A stretch of DNA of 64,000 bases from Bifidobacterium bombi DSM 19703 (GCF_000737845.1 NZ_ATLK01000001.1:1054001-1118000); one strand, 5' to 3'; counted from the stretch's first letter, positions 48,649-60,785 are shown. The notes: a model not told the origin generated them from the sequence alone. Numbers and translations are program-made.

Positions 48649-49707
48649 TCACCCTTCACGTACCGATTCGCGCTCGATTAGCCTGCAATGAATCAACCGC
48701 TCATTGGGACCATCCAAAGGAGGAATCGAGGCACGCCATTGGTCCTGCATCCCTAAGCTACTGGGGACGCTCAAATCCCGTCCTTCTATTTCATGGACCA
48801 ACCGGCGCGTTCCCCAATACCCCATTTCATAATGAGGCAAAGCCATCGTGGTCAGCTTCGGCGCAAGCGTCTGCGCGACCACGCGGTGATTATCGACGCC
48901 CACAACGGAGACGTCCTCACCGATGCGCAAATCCAACCTGGCAGCACACGCGTACACATACCACGTCCTGGCGTCGTTGAAACAAAAGAATCCATCAGGA
49001 TGGGCTGAGCGAAACAGGTGCGCTACGGCCTCAAGAGCGGGCCCGTTGTTGCCTACGGCGATACGCAATCGAGGGTCAAAACTCATGCCCGCCCCCTTCA
49101 GGGCCTTCTCATAGCCCTGTTCCCGCAAGGACTCGGCCCTGAGGTTCTCGGAACAGCCGACATAGGCTATCCGTTTGCAGCCCGCCTCGATGAGCCTATT
49201 GGTTGCATCAGAGCCGATAGCGACTTCGTCGGGGGCGATGCTCGGGGTGGCTCCAGTAACGTCTGAAGCATTGACGATGACCGTCGGGACACCATCCAGA
49301 CATGACGGGCGAACGGTTACTCGATTGTACATCTTCGCATACATGTAGCCGTCCACGCCATAGCGCCGAAGCGCCGCTATCTCCTCATCCTCATTCGCCT
49401 TGCCGTCCGTGTTCACGAGGAGCATCATATAGCCGAGCTCACTGGCGGCGTCCTGGGCTCCCAGGACGATTTCGCCCGCGTAAGGCGTCGTGGCTATCTC
49501 CTCGCTTACGAAACCGATCGTGCGGGTGCGGCTGGTACGCAGCGAACTCGCCAAAGGACTGGGCTTATATCCCATCTCCTGCGCCGTACGACGAATCTTC
49601 CGGGCGATTTCCGGCTTGACGTGTCCGGCCTCGCGATGATTCAGCGATAGGGACACCGCCGTTACCGAAGCGCCGGCGCGTTTGGCCACTTCCTTAATAG
49701 TCGTCAT
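48649..49707 (-). CDS. LacI-family regulator of the csc genes
   Basis: A 352-residue repressor. The N-terminal helix-turn-helix (TIKEVAKRAGASVTAVSLSLN) and the hinge (RKIRRTAQEMGYKPSPLASSL) are typical. The rest is a periplasmic-binding-like sugar domain (RTIGFVSEEIATTPY, VGVDNHRVVAQTLAPKLTTMALP). It lies upstream of cscB in the same direction and very probably represses it until sucrose or a derivative is present. Start ATG at 49707, with AAGGT close by and a TACTAT box 11 bases upstream. Confidence 0.92.
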   Translation of the reverse strand: MTTIKEVAKRAGASVTAVSLSLNHREAGHVKPEIARKIRRTAQEMGYKPSPLASSLRTSRTRTIGFVSEEIATTPYAGEIVLGAQDAASELGYMMLLVNTDGKANEDEEIAALRRYGVDGYMYAKMYNRVTVRPSCLDGVPTVIVNASDVTGATPSIAPDEVAIGSDATNRLIEAGCKRIAYVGCSENLRAESLREQGYEKALKGAGMSFDPRLRIAVGNNGPALEAVAHLFRSAHPDGFFCFNDARTWYVYACAARLDLRIGEDVSVVGVDNHRVVAQTLAPKLTTMALPHYEMGYWGTRRLVHEIEGRDLSVPSSLGMQDQWRASIPPLDGPNERLIHCRLIERESVREG

Positions 49708-49897
49708 ACCTTACGAACATAGTAGAAGGGCGAGATTGCGGTTCCCTGCCATCCAAAATAAAGACGGGCGCTGATGATTCCCTGGCGCGATGCGGAAGCG
49801 CCTCCAAAGGGCGCCCACGATAAGGATTGCAGCCATTGGGATGGACCTACCCACAAACACGCGGTGCGGGGGCACCAATCACGCCCATCACTAAACG

Positions 49898-49928
49898 AAG
49901 GGGCACCCGCATATCGCGGATGCCCCTT
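49898..49928 (-). terminator. Terminator of the atp operon
   Basis: On the minus strand AAGGGGCATCCGC pairs with GCGGGTGCCCCTT (13 positions, one G-T pair), with a short loop and then CGTTT. It lies about 25 nt after atpC. Confidence 0.85.
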
Positions 49929-49952
49929 GCCTGCCGCTTTGTTCGCGACGGG

Positions 49953-50240
49953 TCAATCCCCTGACCCGTCGACTTTCGGCTCACTACCTTTCTCGACGGC
50001 TACGGTAAGCACATTCGAATCGAACGCGAAGAAGCCATCCGACACGTCGAAGGTATGATACGTGCCGTTCATGTCCAGAGCCGACACACGACCGCTTTGG
50101 ATGACCGTAAGGATCGGCTCATGGTTGGGCAGGATCCCCATCAGACCGTCCGCCGCAGGAACGGTGACACTTCGAGCCTCGCCGTTCCAGAGCGGCCGAT
50201 CCGAGGCCACGATGTTGACCTGTATTGAAGAGCCTGCCAT
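49953..50240 (-). CDS. atpC: ATP synthase epsilon subunit
   Basis: A 95-residue F1 central-stalk subunit. It has only the N-terminal beta-barrel domain (VNIVASDRPLWNGEARSVTVPAADGLMGILPNHEPILTVI), lacking the C-terminal helices that inhibit ATP hydrolysis in E. coli. That short form is usual in some actinobacteria. The start is the ATG at 50240, after GGTGAG and two bases from the atpD stop. Last gene of the operon. Confidence 0.95.
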   Translation of the reverse strand: MAGSSIQVNIVASDRPLWNGEARSVTVPAADGLMGILPNHEPILTVIQSGRVSALDMNGTYHTFDVSDGFFAFDSNVLTVAVEKGSEPKVDGSGD

Positions 50241-50242
50241 GT

Positions 50243-52779
<2,537 letters not shown>

Positions 52780-52782
52780 GTG

Positions 52783-54420
52783 TTACTTGCTCCCCGCCAC
52801 GATTTGTTCCTGCTCGACCTGAGCTGGCTCGAAGTCGGACTTCGGCTGCCCGCTCTTGACGACCAGAGGCTTGCCTGCTTGCGTGACATACGTGCCACGG
52901 AAGTCGTCGACGGCCTTCTCCAACGCCTTTTCCGTATCATCCGTGAAATCACCCGTATCACGAATGGTCTTCAGGATCTCGGTGTTGTGGTCGAGATAGT
53001 CCAGCAGACCATGTTCGAACGGCAGCACATCTGCGATCTCGAGGTCATCGAGCTTGCCGTGCGTGCCTGTCCAGACCGATACCACTTCCTGCTCCATTGA
53101 ATAGGGCGAGAACTGCGGCTGCTTGAGCAATTCGGTAAGACGTGCGCCACGGGTCAGCTGAGCCTTCGAGGCGGCGTCCAGATCCGACGCAAACATGGCG
53201 AAGGACTGCAGTGAACGGTATTGCGCCAACGAGATCTTCAGCGTGCCGGATACCTTCTTCAGCGCCTTGGTCTGCGCCGCACCGCCCACGCGGGACACAG
53301 AGATGCCCACGTCCACAGCCGGGCGCTGATTGGCGTTGAACAGATCGGACTGAAGGAAGATCTGCCCGTCAGTGATGGAGATGACGTTCGTCGGGATGTA
53401 GGCCGAGACGTCATTCGCCTTGGTCTCCACAATCGGCAGACCCGTCATGGACCCGCCACCCAAATCGTCCGAAAGCTTGGCGCAGCGTTCCAGCAGACGG
53501 GAGTGCAGATAGAACACGTCGCCAGGATAGGCCTCACGCCCCGGCGGGCGCCTCAGCAGCAGAGAAATTGATCGGTATGCCTCAGCCTGCTTGGAAAGGT
53601 CATCGAAGACGATGAGGACGTGCTTGCCGTGGTACATCCAGTGCTGGCCGATGGCCGACCCCGTGTATGGGGCGATGTATTTGAAACCGGCTGAATCAGA
53701 GGCCGGACTCGCCACGATCGTCGTGTACTCCATCGCGCCGGCCTCTTCCAAGCTCTGGCGCACAGAGGCGATGGTGGAACCCTTCTGGCCGATGGCAACG
53801 TAGATGCAACGCACCTGCTTCTTGGGGTCCCCGCTCTCCCAGTTGCTCTTCTGGTTGATGATCGTGTCGATGGCTATGGCCGTCTTGCCTGTCTGCCGGT
53901 CGCCTATGATGAGCTGTCGCTGACCACGGCCAATCGGAGTCATCGCGTCAATTGCCTTCAAACCCGTGGAAAGTGGCTCATCGACCGGATGACGATGCAT
54001 GACATCGGGAGCCTGGGCCTCCATGATGCGACGGCCTTCGCTCTTGATCTCGCCCAGACCGTCGATGGGATTGCCCAGCGGATCGACCGTGCGGCCAAGG
54101 AACCCGTCCCCTACAGGCACGGAGAGCACCTCACCCGTACGCTTGACTTCCTGTCCTTCCTCGATGCCTGCGAAGTCGCCTAAAACGACGACGCCGATCT
54201 CACGGGGATCTAGGTTGAACGCCAACCCAAGCGTGCCGTCCTCAAAGGTCAGCAGCTCGTTGGCCATGCAACCAGGCAGTCCCGTCACGTGCGCGATTCC
54301 ATCGCCGGCCGTCTCGACATGCCCCACCTCTTGGGTGGGTGTGTCGCTTGGCCGATAGGCCTCGACGAACTCGTCGAGGGCCTCACGCACCTTGGCGGGA
54401 TCAATGGTAAGTTCTGCCAT
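52783..54420 (-). CDS. atpA: ATP synthase alpha subunit
   Basis: The 545-residue non-catalytic F1 subunit. Walker [25 protein letters not shown] segment [12 protein letters not shown], and [29 protein letters not shown] are canonical. The C-terminus has a short acidic tail. GGAGTGATTG precedes the ATG at 54420. Confidence 0.99.
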   Translation of the reverse strand: MAELTIDPAKVREALDEFVEAYRPSDTPTQEVGHVETAGDGIAHVTGLPGCMANELLTFEDGTLGLAFNLDPREIGVVVLGDFAGIEEGQEVKRTGEVLSVPVGDGFLGRTVDPLGNPIDGLGEIKSEGRRIMEAQAPDVMHRHPVDEPLSTGLKAIDAMTPIGRGQRQLIIGDRQTGKTAIAIDTIINQKSNWESGDPKKQVRCIYVAIGQKGSTIASVRQSLEEAGAMEYTTIVASPASDSAGFKYIAPYTGSAIGQHWMYHGKHVLIVFDDLSKQAEAYRSISLLLRRPPGREAYPGDVFYLHSRLLERCAKLSDDLGGGSMTGLPIVETKANDVSAYIPTNVISITDGQIFLQSDLFNANQRPAVDVGISVSRVGGAAQTKALKKVSGTLKISLAQYRSLQSFAMFASDLDAASKAQLTRGARLTELLKQPQFSPYSMEQEVVSVWTGTHGKLDDLEIADVLPFEHGLLDYLDHNTEILKTIRDTGDFTDDTEKALEKAVDDFRGTYVTQAGKPLVVKSGQPKSDFEPAQVEQEQIVAGSK

Positions 54421-54509
54421 CAATCACTCCTTATCGTTAATTTTCACCGTTAAGTCTTTATGTACAACCTATGCCCACATGCCCTTACCGATCTGGCAGA
54501 GCCACGCAG

Positions 54510-55337
54510 TCACACGCCCATGCTTACGCTTCGCTTCAACCTCTCCAGCTGCGCCACCACGGTACGGTCCGTCACCTCGTCACCGACCTGCACCCTCATG
54601 CCGCCTAAGACCGAAGGATCGACCACCAAGTTGATGTGGGCCGGCCGCCCGAGCTGCCGCGTGAAATGGTCGGTAAGACGTTTCATGTACTCCGGACTTG
54701 GCGTGGTCGCGGTCGTGACGATCACCATCGACTCACCCATGTGCCTGGAGAACTTGGCTATGAGCCAGCGCAACGCCGACAGGAAACGCCGATGCCGCGG
54801 AGAGCACGCCAGATGCTCGATGAGACGCATGGTGACCTTACCAAGGTCATTGCCCTCGAACACCTTGTGCAACAGATCCTCGCGGTTTTGCGCAGGCACC
54901 GACATGTCGGACAACTTGGAACGCAGAATCGGCATCTCCATAAGTGCCGACTCGATCTGCGCCAGCTCCATCGACACCGTCATGGTGGAATCCGTGGCGT
55001 CCGCATAATACATCATCGCGTCAACTGCGAAATCCTCCACGGCATTGGCGATGTCAGCCACACGGCTCCACCGACGCCGCACCAGGTCACTCAGTACTTC
55101 CAGCGTGCATGGATGAACCTGATCGCCGAGGATGTCCTCAAGCAAGGCCACCTTATCAGCTGAGGGCCTGCTAGGGTCGGTCAACGACTCCTCCACCCTC
55201 TTGTTGCCGTCCAGAAGCTGTGTCATTACGAACAGCTCCTCACCGATACGCCATGTATCCAGTCCGCTTTCACGCAACTTCGGGGCAAGAGAGTCACGTG
55301 ACTGCCTATCGGCGCTTAATGAAGCCTCTCCGCGCAT
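54510..55337 (-). CDS. atpH: ATP synthase delta subunit
   Basis: A 275-residue peripheral-stalk subunit joining F1 to the b subunit. The C-terminal part (TTATTPSPEYMKRLTDHFTRQLGRPAHINLVVDPSVLGGMRVQVGDEVTDRTVVAQLERLKRSV) is the most conserved. It is longer than the E. coli form but similar to other actinobacterial delta subunits. AAGGAGGTGAACC lies before the ATG at 55337. Confidence 0.96.
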   Translation of the reverse strand: MRGEASLSADRQSRDSLAPKLRESGLDTWRIGEELFVMTQLLDGNKRVEESLTDPSRPSADKVALLEDILGDQVHPCTLEVLSDLVRRRWSRVADIANAVEDFAVDAMMYYADATDSTMTVSMELAQIESALMEMPILRSKLSDMSVPAQNREDLLHKVFEGNDLGKVTMRLIEHLACSPRHRRFLSALRWLIAKFSRHMGESMVIVTTATTPSPEYMKRLTDHFTRQLGRPAHINLVVDPSVLGGMRVQVGDEVTDRTVVAQLERLKRSVSMGV

Positions 55338-55452
55338 TTTGGTTCACCTCCTTGGTTATTTCGTCCTTGTGTGTCATTCGATCGCCGCACCCTGCCCGGC
55401 GACAGACGCATTGGCGTTTGCCATCCAGCCGGTGTGCCACGGCCAGAAACGG

Positions 55453-55983
55453 CTACTGTTTGCCTTCGTTTTCCATATCGTCGAGCATCTGATCAAGCAT
55501 GTGCGATTGCATATCCGGATCCTTGAGCTCCTGGCCGATGATCTTGCCCGCCAACGATGTGGCCAATGTACCGACATCACCCTTGAGCTTCACCATCGCC
55601 TGCTGCTGCTGAGAAGCTATGGAGCGCTGGGCGGTCGCGGTGATCTGCGCCGCGTCGGCATCCGCCTTGGAATGGGCGTCTGCGATGATCTGCTTCGCCT
55701 CGCTTCGCGCATCATCACGAATCTTCGAAGCGTCCATACGAGCCCCGTTCAGCTGTTCCTCATACTTCTTCTTCGCCTCGTCCGCTTCCTCCTTGGCCTT
55801 GGCGGCCTTGGAGAAGTTACCCTCGATCTTCTCGGCACGCTCGTCGAAAATGGAGTTGAACTTCGGCATGAAGTACTTGTAGAAGAACACAGCGACCACG
55901 ACCAATATGACCAGCGACCATACGATGTCGTACAGCTTGGGGATAAACAGGCTAATCCCGTCACCGCCAGCCAATGTCACCAT
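55453..55983 (-). CDS. atpF: ATP synthase b subunit
   Basis: A 176-residue stator protein. One N-terminal membrane helix (LYDIVWSLVILVVVAVFFYKYFMPKF) is followed by a long charged coiled coil that reaches F1. GGAGGAACCT precedes the ATG at 55983. It lies between atpE and atpH in the usual order. Confidence 0.96.
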   Translation of the reverse strand: MVTLAGGDGISLFIPKLYDIVWSLVILVVVAVFFYKYFMPKFNSIFDERAEKIEGNFSKAAKAKEEADEAKKKYEEQLNGARMDASKIRDDARSEAKQIIADAHSKADADAAQITATAQRSIASQQQQAMVKLKGDVGTLATSLAGKIIGQELKDPDMQSHMLDQMLDDMENEGKQ

Positions 55984-56076
55984 AGGTTCCTCCCTTCACA
56001 CGTTCCATAATGTATTTCATCAAAACTGCCTGAGCCTCGGCGCATCGCGCAAGACCCGTTTCCTTATGGGAACGAT

Positions 56077-56388
<312 letters not shown>

Positions 56389-56480
56389 TCAGACCAAATC
56401 CTTTATTTCAATTATCGATGTTCAGTTATAAATATGTAAGTGATGCGTAACGCCCACACCATCGGACCGCCGCATCTGGC

Positions 56481-57293
56481 TCATTCTTCGGGGTAGCTCA
56501 AGTTGATATAAGCGGTCGTCAGAATTGCAAAGACGTAAGCCTGAAGAAACGCCACGAAAATCTCGAAAAGCGTCATGATCAAACCGCCGACGAGCCACAT
56601 CGCGCCCACGGGTACGCCGGTGAGCTTATTGCTCGCCTCGAACACCCAATATTGCGCGAACGCAAGGCAGGTAGCCAAGGTCAGATGCCCGGAAACCATG
56701 TTGGCGAAAAGTCGGATGGTCAGTGATGCCGGACGCACGATGATGAGTTCCAGAAGCTGAATCGGAGCCAAAAGGAAATACACCGGCCACGGCACTCCAG
56801 GAGTGAAGCACTCATCACGGATGAAGCCCCACGCACCTTTTTCGCGAATGCCCGCCCAGCAATACTGCACCAACGTCCAAGCGGCGAAAGCCAAAGGCAT
56901 TGCCACGGTGGCGGTCGCGGCCATGTTCGCACCGGGGATGATGCCGCACAGGTTGAATACCAGAATCGTGAAGAACAACGCCACAATCATGGATACATAA
57001 CGCTTGCCACGAAGCTCACCCATGACACTGTAGACAACGCCGTCGCGGATGAAGCCGATGCCCATCTCTATCATGCTCTGCCAACGGCCCGGAACCAGCT
57101 TGGCGTGCGACGCCGTAAGGGCGAGGACCGAGAGCAGTATGACGGTCGCGACTATGCGAATGAGAATGATACGGTTGATGGCAAACGGAGTGCCTTGAAA
57201 AAGAATCTCCGGCGGCAAGAAGTCCTTGACCGTAGGTAAATCAGCGCCCGTACCGGCCGCAAGTATTGTGGTCTTGCTCACCGATTCAAACAT
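56481..57293 (-). CDS. atpB: ATP synthase a subunit
   Basis: A 270-residue F0 membrane subunit with about six helices, including the essential Arg (R194) in SLTIRLFANMVSGHL. GGGAGGCGTAC precedes the ATG at 57293, so the longer frame to 57314 is not needed. It is the first gene of atpBEFHAGDC; no atpI is present upstream. A hairpin leader lies before it. Confidence 0.97.
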   Translation of the reverse strand: MFESVSKTTILAAGTGADLPTVKDFLPPEILFQGTPFAINRIILIRIVATVILLSVLALTASHAKLVPGRWQSMIEMGIGFIRDGVVYSVMGELRGKRYVSMIVALFFTILVFNLCGIIPGANMAATATVAMPLAFAAWTLVQYCWAGIREKGAWGFIRDECFTPGVPWPVYFLLAPIQLLELIIVRPASLTIRLFANMVSGHLTLATCLAFAQYWVFEASNKLTGVPVGAMWLVGGLIMTLFEIFVAFLQAYVFAILTTAYINLSYPEE

Positions 57294-57380
57294 GTACGCC
57301 TCCCATATATCCACAGGCCTTCGATTCTACGCCATGCAAGGGAAATGCGGAACTGGAATCTCACGGATCCGTATTTGCTC

Positions 57381-57429
57381 ACAAACAAAAGAGGCAGGGG
57401 CGACCCCGTTGGATTGGCCCTGTCCCTCT
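57381..57429 (-). promoter_or_regulatory. Terminator-like hairpin in the atp leader
   Basis: On the minus strand AGAGGgaCAGGG pairs with CCCTGCCTCT (10 bp, 2-nt bulge), followed by TTTTGTTTG. It lies downstream of the predicted atp promoter and about 90 nt before atpB, so it may act as an attenuator, or it may stop read-through from metA. Confidence 0.55.
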
Positions 57430-57450
57430 ACCTCGAACAACCGTGATGTG

Positions 57451-57480
57451 ATTGTACACACTTTTGAGCGAAAGCGATAA
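57451..57480 (-). promoter_or_regulatory. Putative atp operon promoter
   Basis: On the minus strand TTATCG is followed after 18 bp by TACAAT. The -10 box is good, the -35 box weak. Confidence 0.5.
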
Positions 57481-58182
57481 TCTAGGGCCATTTCATTGCC
57501 GCTTTGGGCGATTCTTGCGTTTCAATCCGTTTTTGGCACATCGGCCGTTCGACCTATGCACATGCCTTGTCTCACAACGCGTCGCTCGCTCTCCGTCGAT
57601 AAACCAAGACCAGTTTTGCATCGCAGGACAAACCTTCCGGCGTGTTGAAAGCCAACCAGAGGAGATGAGGCGCATCACCATCCGCGAAAAAAACGTCATC
57701 ATCCGCAAGAGACCGTCTGAAACAGTCTGAGACCGCCTGAGACCGCAAGTACATGGCCGTATGAAAGGCACATGCAGGGGCCATGAGACGGCAAACCCAT
57801 GGGCGCGTGCAAACGCAAATGCGGACCTCCTAAAACAACACATGCGCAACCATCGGAAGCCACTAAAATGCACAACCATCTGAAAACGACCGGAACGCCA
57901 CTTCACCCGCAGCCATGGATGACCTTCAACCAGCACTGACGGCTCCACTTGGACAAAACCGTATAAACAAGGCCGTAGCGGGTCTTTGTGTGGGCCGGTC
58001 AACAGAGCTACCAACAAGCAGAACCCACATAGCCAAACCCACATAGCCAAACCTTCTGGGGCTCGCAGTTGAAGACCACACCGATTTAATCAACGCTCCC
58101 CGCAAGGGCCGACCCACAACGATCAAGCCGCATCGATACAGCAACCACACACGCCACGTTCAGACGGAACAGCGCGGCCCTG

Positions 58183-59217
58183 TCATTTCTCATGCAGACC
58201 GTACCCGTCATGAATGAACGGTACGAACCCGTCTTTCCTTGGCGGACCGGGATCATGCCTGATGGCGCGGTCGGTACCCAAACGTTTGTGCTCGCGTAAT
58301 ACGGGAACGTCTTCAAGATCGTACGGCGTGGTCTGATAGACCCAGTTGAGCCAGTTGCGCCAGATAAGGTTTGCATGCGCACGCCAAGAGAACAAGGGTT
58401 CGATGCCGGGGTCGTCATGCGGGAAATAGTTCTTCGGGAATGGGACGTTCGTCAGACCCTTCGCCTTGTCGCGTTCGAATTCGTCACGCAGCGTGTACTT
58501 GCCATACTCCCAGTGGCCCATGATAAAGACTTCTGAAAAATCCCGCGTGGCGATAAGCCCGGGGCCGGCCTCGGCTCCTTGTGTGAGCACCTGGAGATCC
58601 GCATTCGCCTTGATATCATCTTCGTTGACCCCGGCAAGCCGTGAGTGCGGCTGCAACAAAACCTCATCAAAGCCGTTGGTCAGAAAACAGTATTCATCTT
58701 GCAGGAACTGTGGAAAGACTCCGAAGAGCTTCTCGTCATAGTCCACTTTCCGCACGCCGTAATGGTAGTAGAGACCAGCCATGGCACCCCAGCACAGATA
58801 CATCGTCGAAAAAACGTGGGTCTGGGCCCAATCGAGAATGCGCGTGAGCTCCGGCCAGTAGTCCACCTGTTCGAACTCCAGCTGCTCGACCGGTGCTCCG
58901 GTGACGACGAGGCCATCGTAATAATTATCTTGGAAAGCATCAAGATTCTCATAGAACTTGACCAAATGGTCCGCGCTCACATGAGTGGGCTCATGGGTGG
59001 AGGTCTTCATGAAATCCACGTCCACCTGAAGCGGCGATTTGGAGACCAGACGCAGGAGCTGGGTCTCCGTCTCGATCTTCTTGGGCATGAGGTTGAGGAT
59101 GACCAATCGAAGGGGACGAATCTGCTGACGCTCGGCATCCGGCTTCTCAAGCGCGAAGATGCGCTCCGAGTCAAGGATGGCGCGTGCGGGCAGACCGCTG
59201 GGAATCTTGATGGGCAT
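58183..59217 (-). CDS. metA: Homoserine O-acetyltransferase (MetA family)
   Basis: A 344-residue enzyme that acylates homoserine at the start of methionine synthesis. The catalytic Cys is C142 (MYLCWGAMAGL); FIMGHWEYGKYTL supplies the His-x-Glu residues. Residue 111 in TGAPVE is Glu. In the MetA family Gly at this place goes with succinyl-CoA and Glu with acetyl-CoA, so acetyl transfer is expected although the family is often named O-succinyltransferase. The ATG at 59217 is six bases after a CATAAT box and lacks a ribosome binding site, so the mRNA is probably leaderless. Confidence 0.95.
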   Translation of the reverse strand: MPIKIPSGLPARAILDSERIFALEKPDAERQQIRPLRLVILNLMPKKIETETQLLRLVSKSPLQVDVDFMKTSTHEPTHVSADHLVKFYENLDAFQDNYYDGLVVTGAPVEQLEFEQVDYWPELTRILDWAQTHVFSTMYLCWGAMAGLYYHYGVRKVDYDEKLFGVFPQFLQDEYCFLTNGFDEVLLQPHSRLAGVNEDDIKANADLQVLTQGAEAGPGLIATRDFSEVFIMGHWEYGKYTLRDEFERDKAKGLTNVPFPKNYFPHDDPGIEPLFSWRAHANLIWRNWLNWVYQTTPYDLEDVPVLREHKRLGTDRAIRHDPGPPRKDGFVPFIHDGYGLHEK

Positions 59218-59223
59218 AGTTTC

Positions 59224-59251
59224 ATTATGCTACGTGTTGCGGCCAGCGCAA
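59224..59251 (-). promoter_or_regulatory. Promoter of metA (leaderless configuration)
   Basis: On the minus strand TTGCGC is followed after 16 bp by CATAAT, and six bases later comes the ATG. Confidence 0.65.
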
Positions 59252-59325
59252 AACACTAATGTTATCGCAGGCCGGGCAGACGAGCAGGAACCAGTGGCGC
59301 CCACGGCCGGCGCACGGTGGCAAAG

Positions 59326-59424
59326 GCTAGAGTGTATGTCTGAAAACGAGAGAAACGTACCGATAGAATATCATGGAGATCGTAAAAATCGCTAGAGTGT
59401 ATGTCTGAAAACGAGAGAAACGTA
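59326..59424. repeat. Two 34-bp direct repeats
   Basis: An identical 34-bp sequence, starting GCTAGAGTGTATGTCTG and ending GAGAAACGTA, occurs at 59326-59359 and 59391-59424. The copies are 65 bp apart start to start. A partial third copy (GAGAAACGTAG) follows at 59439. Confidence 0.9.
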
Positions 59425-59444
59425 GCGTGATAGGAATAGAGAAA

Positions 59445-59470
59445 CGTAGCTGTGAGGAATTACAGCTACG
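59445..59470. repeat. Inverted repeat CGTAGCTGT / ACAGCTACG
   Basis: A perfect 9-bp stem with an 8-nt loop links the 34-bp repeats with the 32-bp tandem repeats. Confidence 0.8.
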
Positions 59471-59554
59471 AAAACTGACGCAGACCGGCAATCACAGCTA
59501 CGAAAACTGCCATAGATCGAAAACCACATCTACGAAACTGCCACAGACCGGCAC
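59459..59554. repeat. Three degenerate 32-bp tandem repeats
   Basis: Units at 59459-59490, 59491-59522 and 59523-59554 share CACAGCTACGAAAACTG followed by a less conserved half. There are no spacers between them. Confidence 0.8.
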
Positions 59555-59577
59555 AAAACGCTCTGAGCATATCCGAT

Positions 59578-59605
59578 TTGACGTTTCCCGTTTTCCACGT
59601 AATAT
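59578..59605 (+). promoter_or_regulatory. Promoter of tRNA-fMet
   Basis: TTGACG and TAATAT are separated by 16 bp; the start point would be about 20 nt before the tRNA. Confidence 0.7.
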
Positions 59606-59630
59606 AGAGAACGTTGCTTTTTGCAACCGA

Positions 59631-59707
59631 CGCGGGGTGGAGCAGTTCGGTAGCTCGCTGGGCTCATAACCCAGAGGTCTCAGGTTCAAATCCTGACCCC
59701 GCTACCA
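59631..59707 (+). tRNA. Initiator tRNA-Met (anticodon CAT)
   Basis: A 77-nt tRNA including an encoded CCA end. The acceptor stem CGCGGGG/CCCCGCT has the unpaired first position (C1 x T72) typical of initiators. The anticodon stem has three consecutive G-C pairs (GGG/CCC) around loop CTCATAA. The T loop is GTTCAAATC. Confidence 0.97.
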
Positions 59708-60785
59708 GTAATCACGAACCATCAATGAAGTTCGTAGTTTTCTTTTTTATCATGCACGCAAAGATAGTACTAGATTGGTAAGTTCTGGCGATTTGCAAGA
59801 ACTCAATACTACAACGACGGAGATTACAAGTAAAGTGCCACAACAAGTCATCATATCTGTCATGAGCAGCCAAGAACCGTCATTCCGGAAAAGAATCCAG
59901 CACAGCCGTCGCCAAAAGCCCAAAAAGGGGTTGAGCATCAGTATTCGACCTACACTTAATAACGGCGAAAGCCATCACCGTCTCCTCTGCTTTATCCGAA
60001 GCGCACACTAGGGAGACATTCCCTTTACCTAACGGTATCATGAAAACCACTATGCGAGCCCCGTATCATCCCTGCTCTTGCCGGAAATCGAAGGAACTCG
60101 CTTCCCGCTTCATCGACGGCGGCACCTATGACGTAAACCACAAGAATTTAACTGAGGCACTGGAACTGACAAACTACTACAGCCTAAATGGCTAATAGGA
60201 CCCTTTCCTAGACGAGGACTCATGTTCAGAGGCAAACGCAAGATTTCGTTCCTGCAGGAACTAGCTGACAACGGTCAAAGAAAGCTATGTTTTTGACAGA
60301 GCGCTGAGGAAACTCAGTGTTCGACGGAGTAGCAGAAATTGAAGTGTTTCTAACAAAGCTATGTGACCATGCGACTCGCCGACGGGAGCGAACCATTAGG
60401 CTACACAAACCCCAGATTTCCCTCCGCCAAGACCAGCGTCTTTCACAAGGAGGAGCGCAGTAAGTCAACCAGTGAGACTCCTTCCAGCGCGCACGAGGGT
60501 CAGCGACCGTACTGACTGCGGTGTTCTACTTACTCACGCATCCTGAGAATGCCCGTTGGTACAACGAATTCATCACACTTATGAACATACACCCGTTCAT
60601 CCCTATCGAGGATATAGGTTTCTCGAATGACTAGTAAGCACTACCAGTATGGAGCGATGACGATAGCCAAATGCAGATGACACATTTGACTTCCATATCT
60701 TCTGCAAGTTCAAAATAAATCATCAAGGATACTGGTAGGCTGGTATATGATTGTTTAGGTCCTATAAGCAAAGAGGTCAGAAGGC
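59708..60785. other. Lower-GC spacer after tRNA-fMet with a decayed abi gene
   Basis: The only recognisable content is the Abi-family pseudogene (60040-60634). The first 330 bp hold no gene I can support, and no repeat of the tRNA 3' end was found. Confidence 0.6.
60040..60634 (+). pseudogene. Decayed Abi-family (AbiD/F-type) abortive-infection gene
   Basis: Plus-strand fragments in changing frames follow the order of Abi_2 family proteins. The first, ELASRFIDGGTYDVNHKN...ALELTNYYSLNG, matches the family N-terminus (GG..I.....A...L...NYY.L.GY). Two stops follow at once, then DPFLDED. Next come SYVFDRALRKL and, after a shift near 60310, FDGVAEIEVFLTKLCDHATRR, matching the FDR.LR.L....I..IE..LR segment. 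The end, LLTHPENARWYNEFITLMNIHPFIPIEDIGFSND, matches the family's IP...LGF..W tail. Abi proteins of this kind stop phage growth by killing the host cell. At least two in-frame stops and two shifts make it dead. Confidence 0.75.

Larger units (their letters stand above)
57294..58182. other. Intergenic region between metA and the atp operon
   Basis: The left part is the atp leader (57294-57480). The remaining ~700 bp (57480-58182) has no convincing gene. It contains short tandem duplications such as CCCACATAGCCAAA twice near 58022-58051 and GTCTGAGACCGCC-like repeats near 57725-57745. Confidence 0.5.
59218..59630. other. Repeat-rich spacer between metA and tRNA-fMet
   Basis: It holds the metA promoter, two 34-bp direct repeats, an inverted repeat, three 32-bp tandem repeats and the tRNA promoter. 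No supported gene; the frame MSENERNVPIEYHGDRKNR inside the first repeat lacks a ribosome binding site. Confidence 0.6.

Noticed and set aside
57493..58050. A 185-codon minus-strand frame between metA and atpB
   Set aside because: Rich in Arg, Cys and Trp, no ribosome binding site, overlaps tandem duplications; it does not look like a protein.
59218..59330. SAM-type riboswitch upstream of metA
   Set aside because: The predicted transcript is leaderless, so there is no room for an RNA element before the start codon.
59459..59554. Possible CRISPR array near tRNA-fMet
   Set aside because: The 32-bp units are adjacent and degenerate with no unique spacers, and no cas genes are present.
59631..60785. 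Integration site (att) pair made by the 3' end of tRNA-fMet
   Set aside because: No second copy of the tRNA 3' end was found in the window, and no integrase is present; the other boundary may lie outside.
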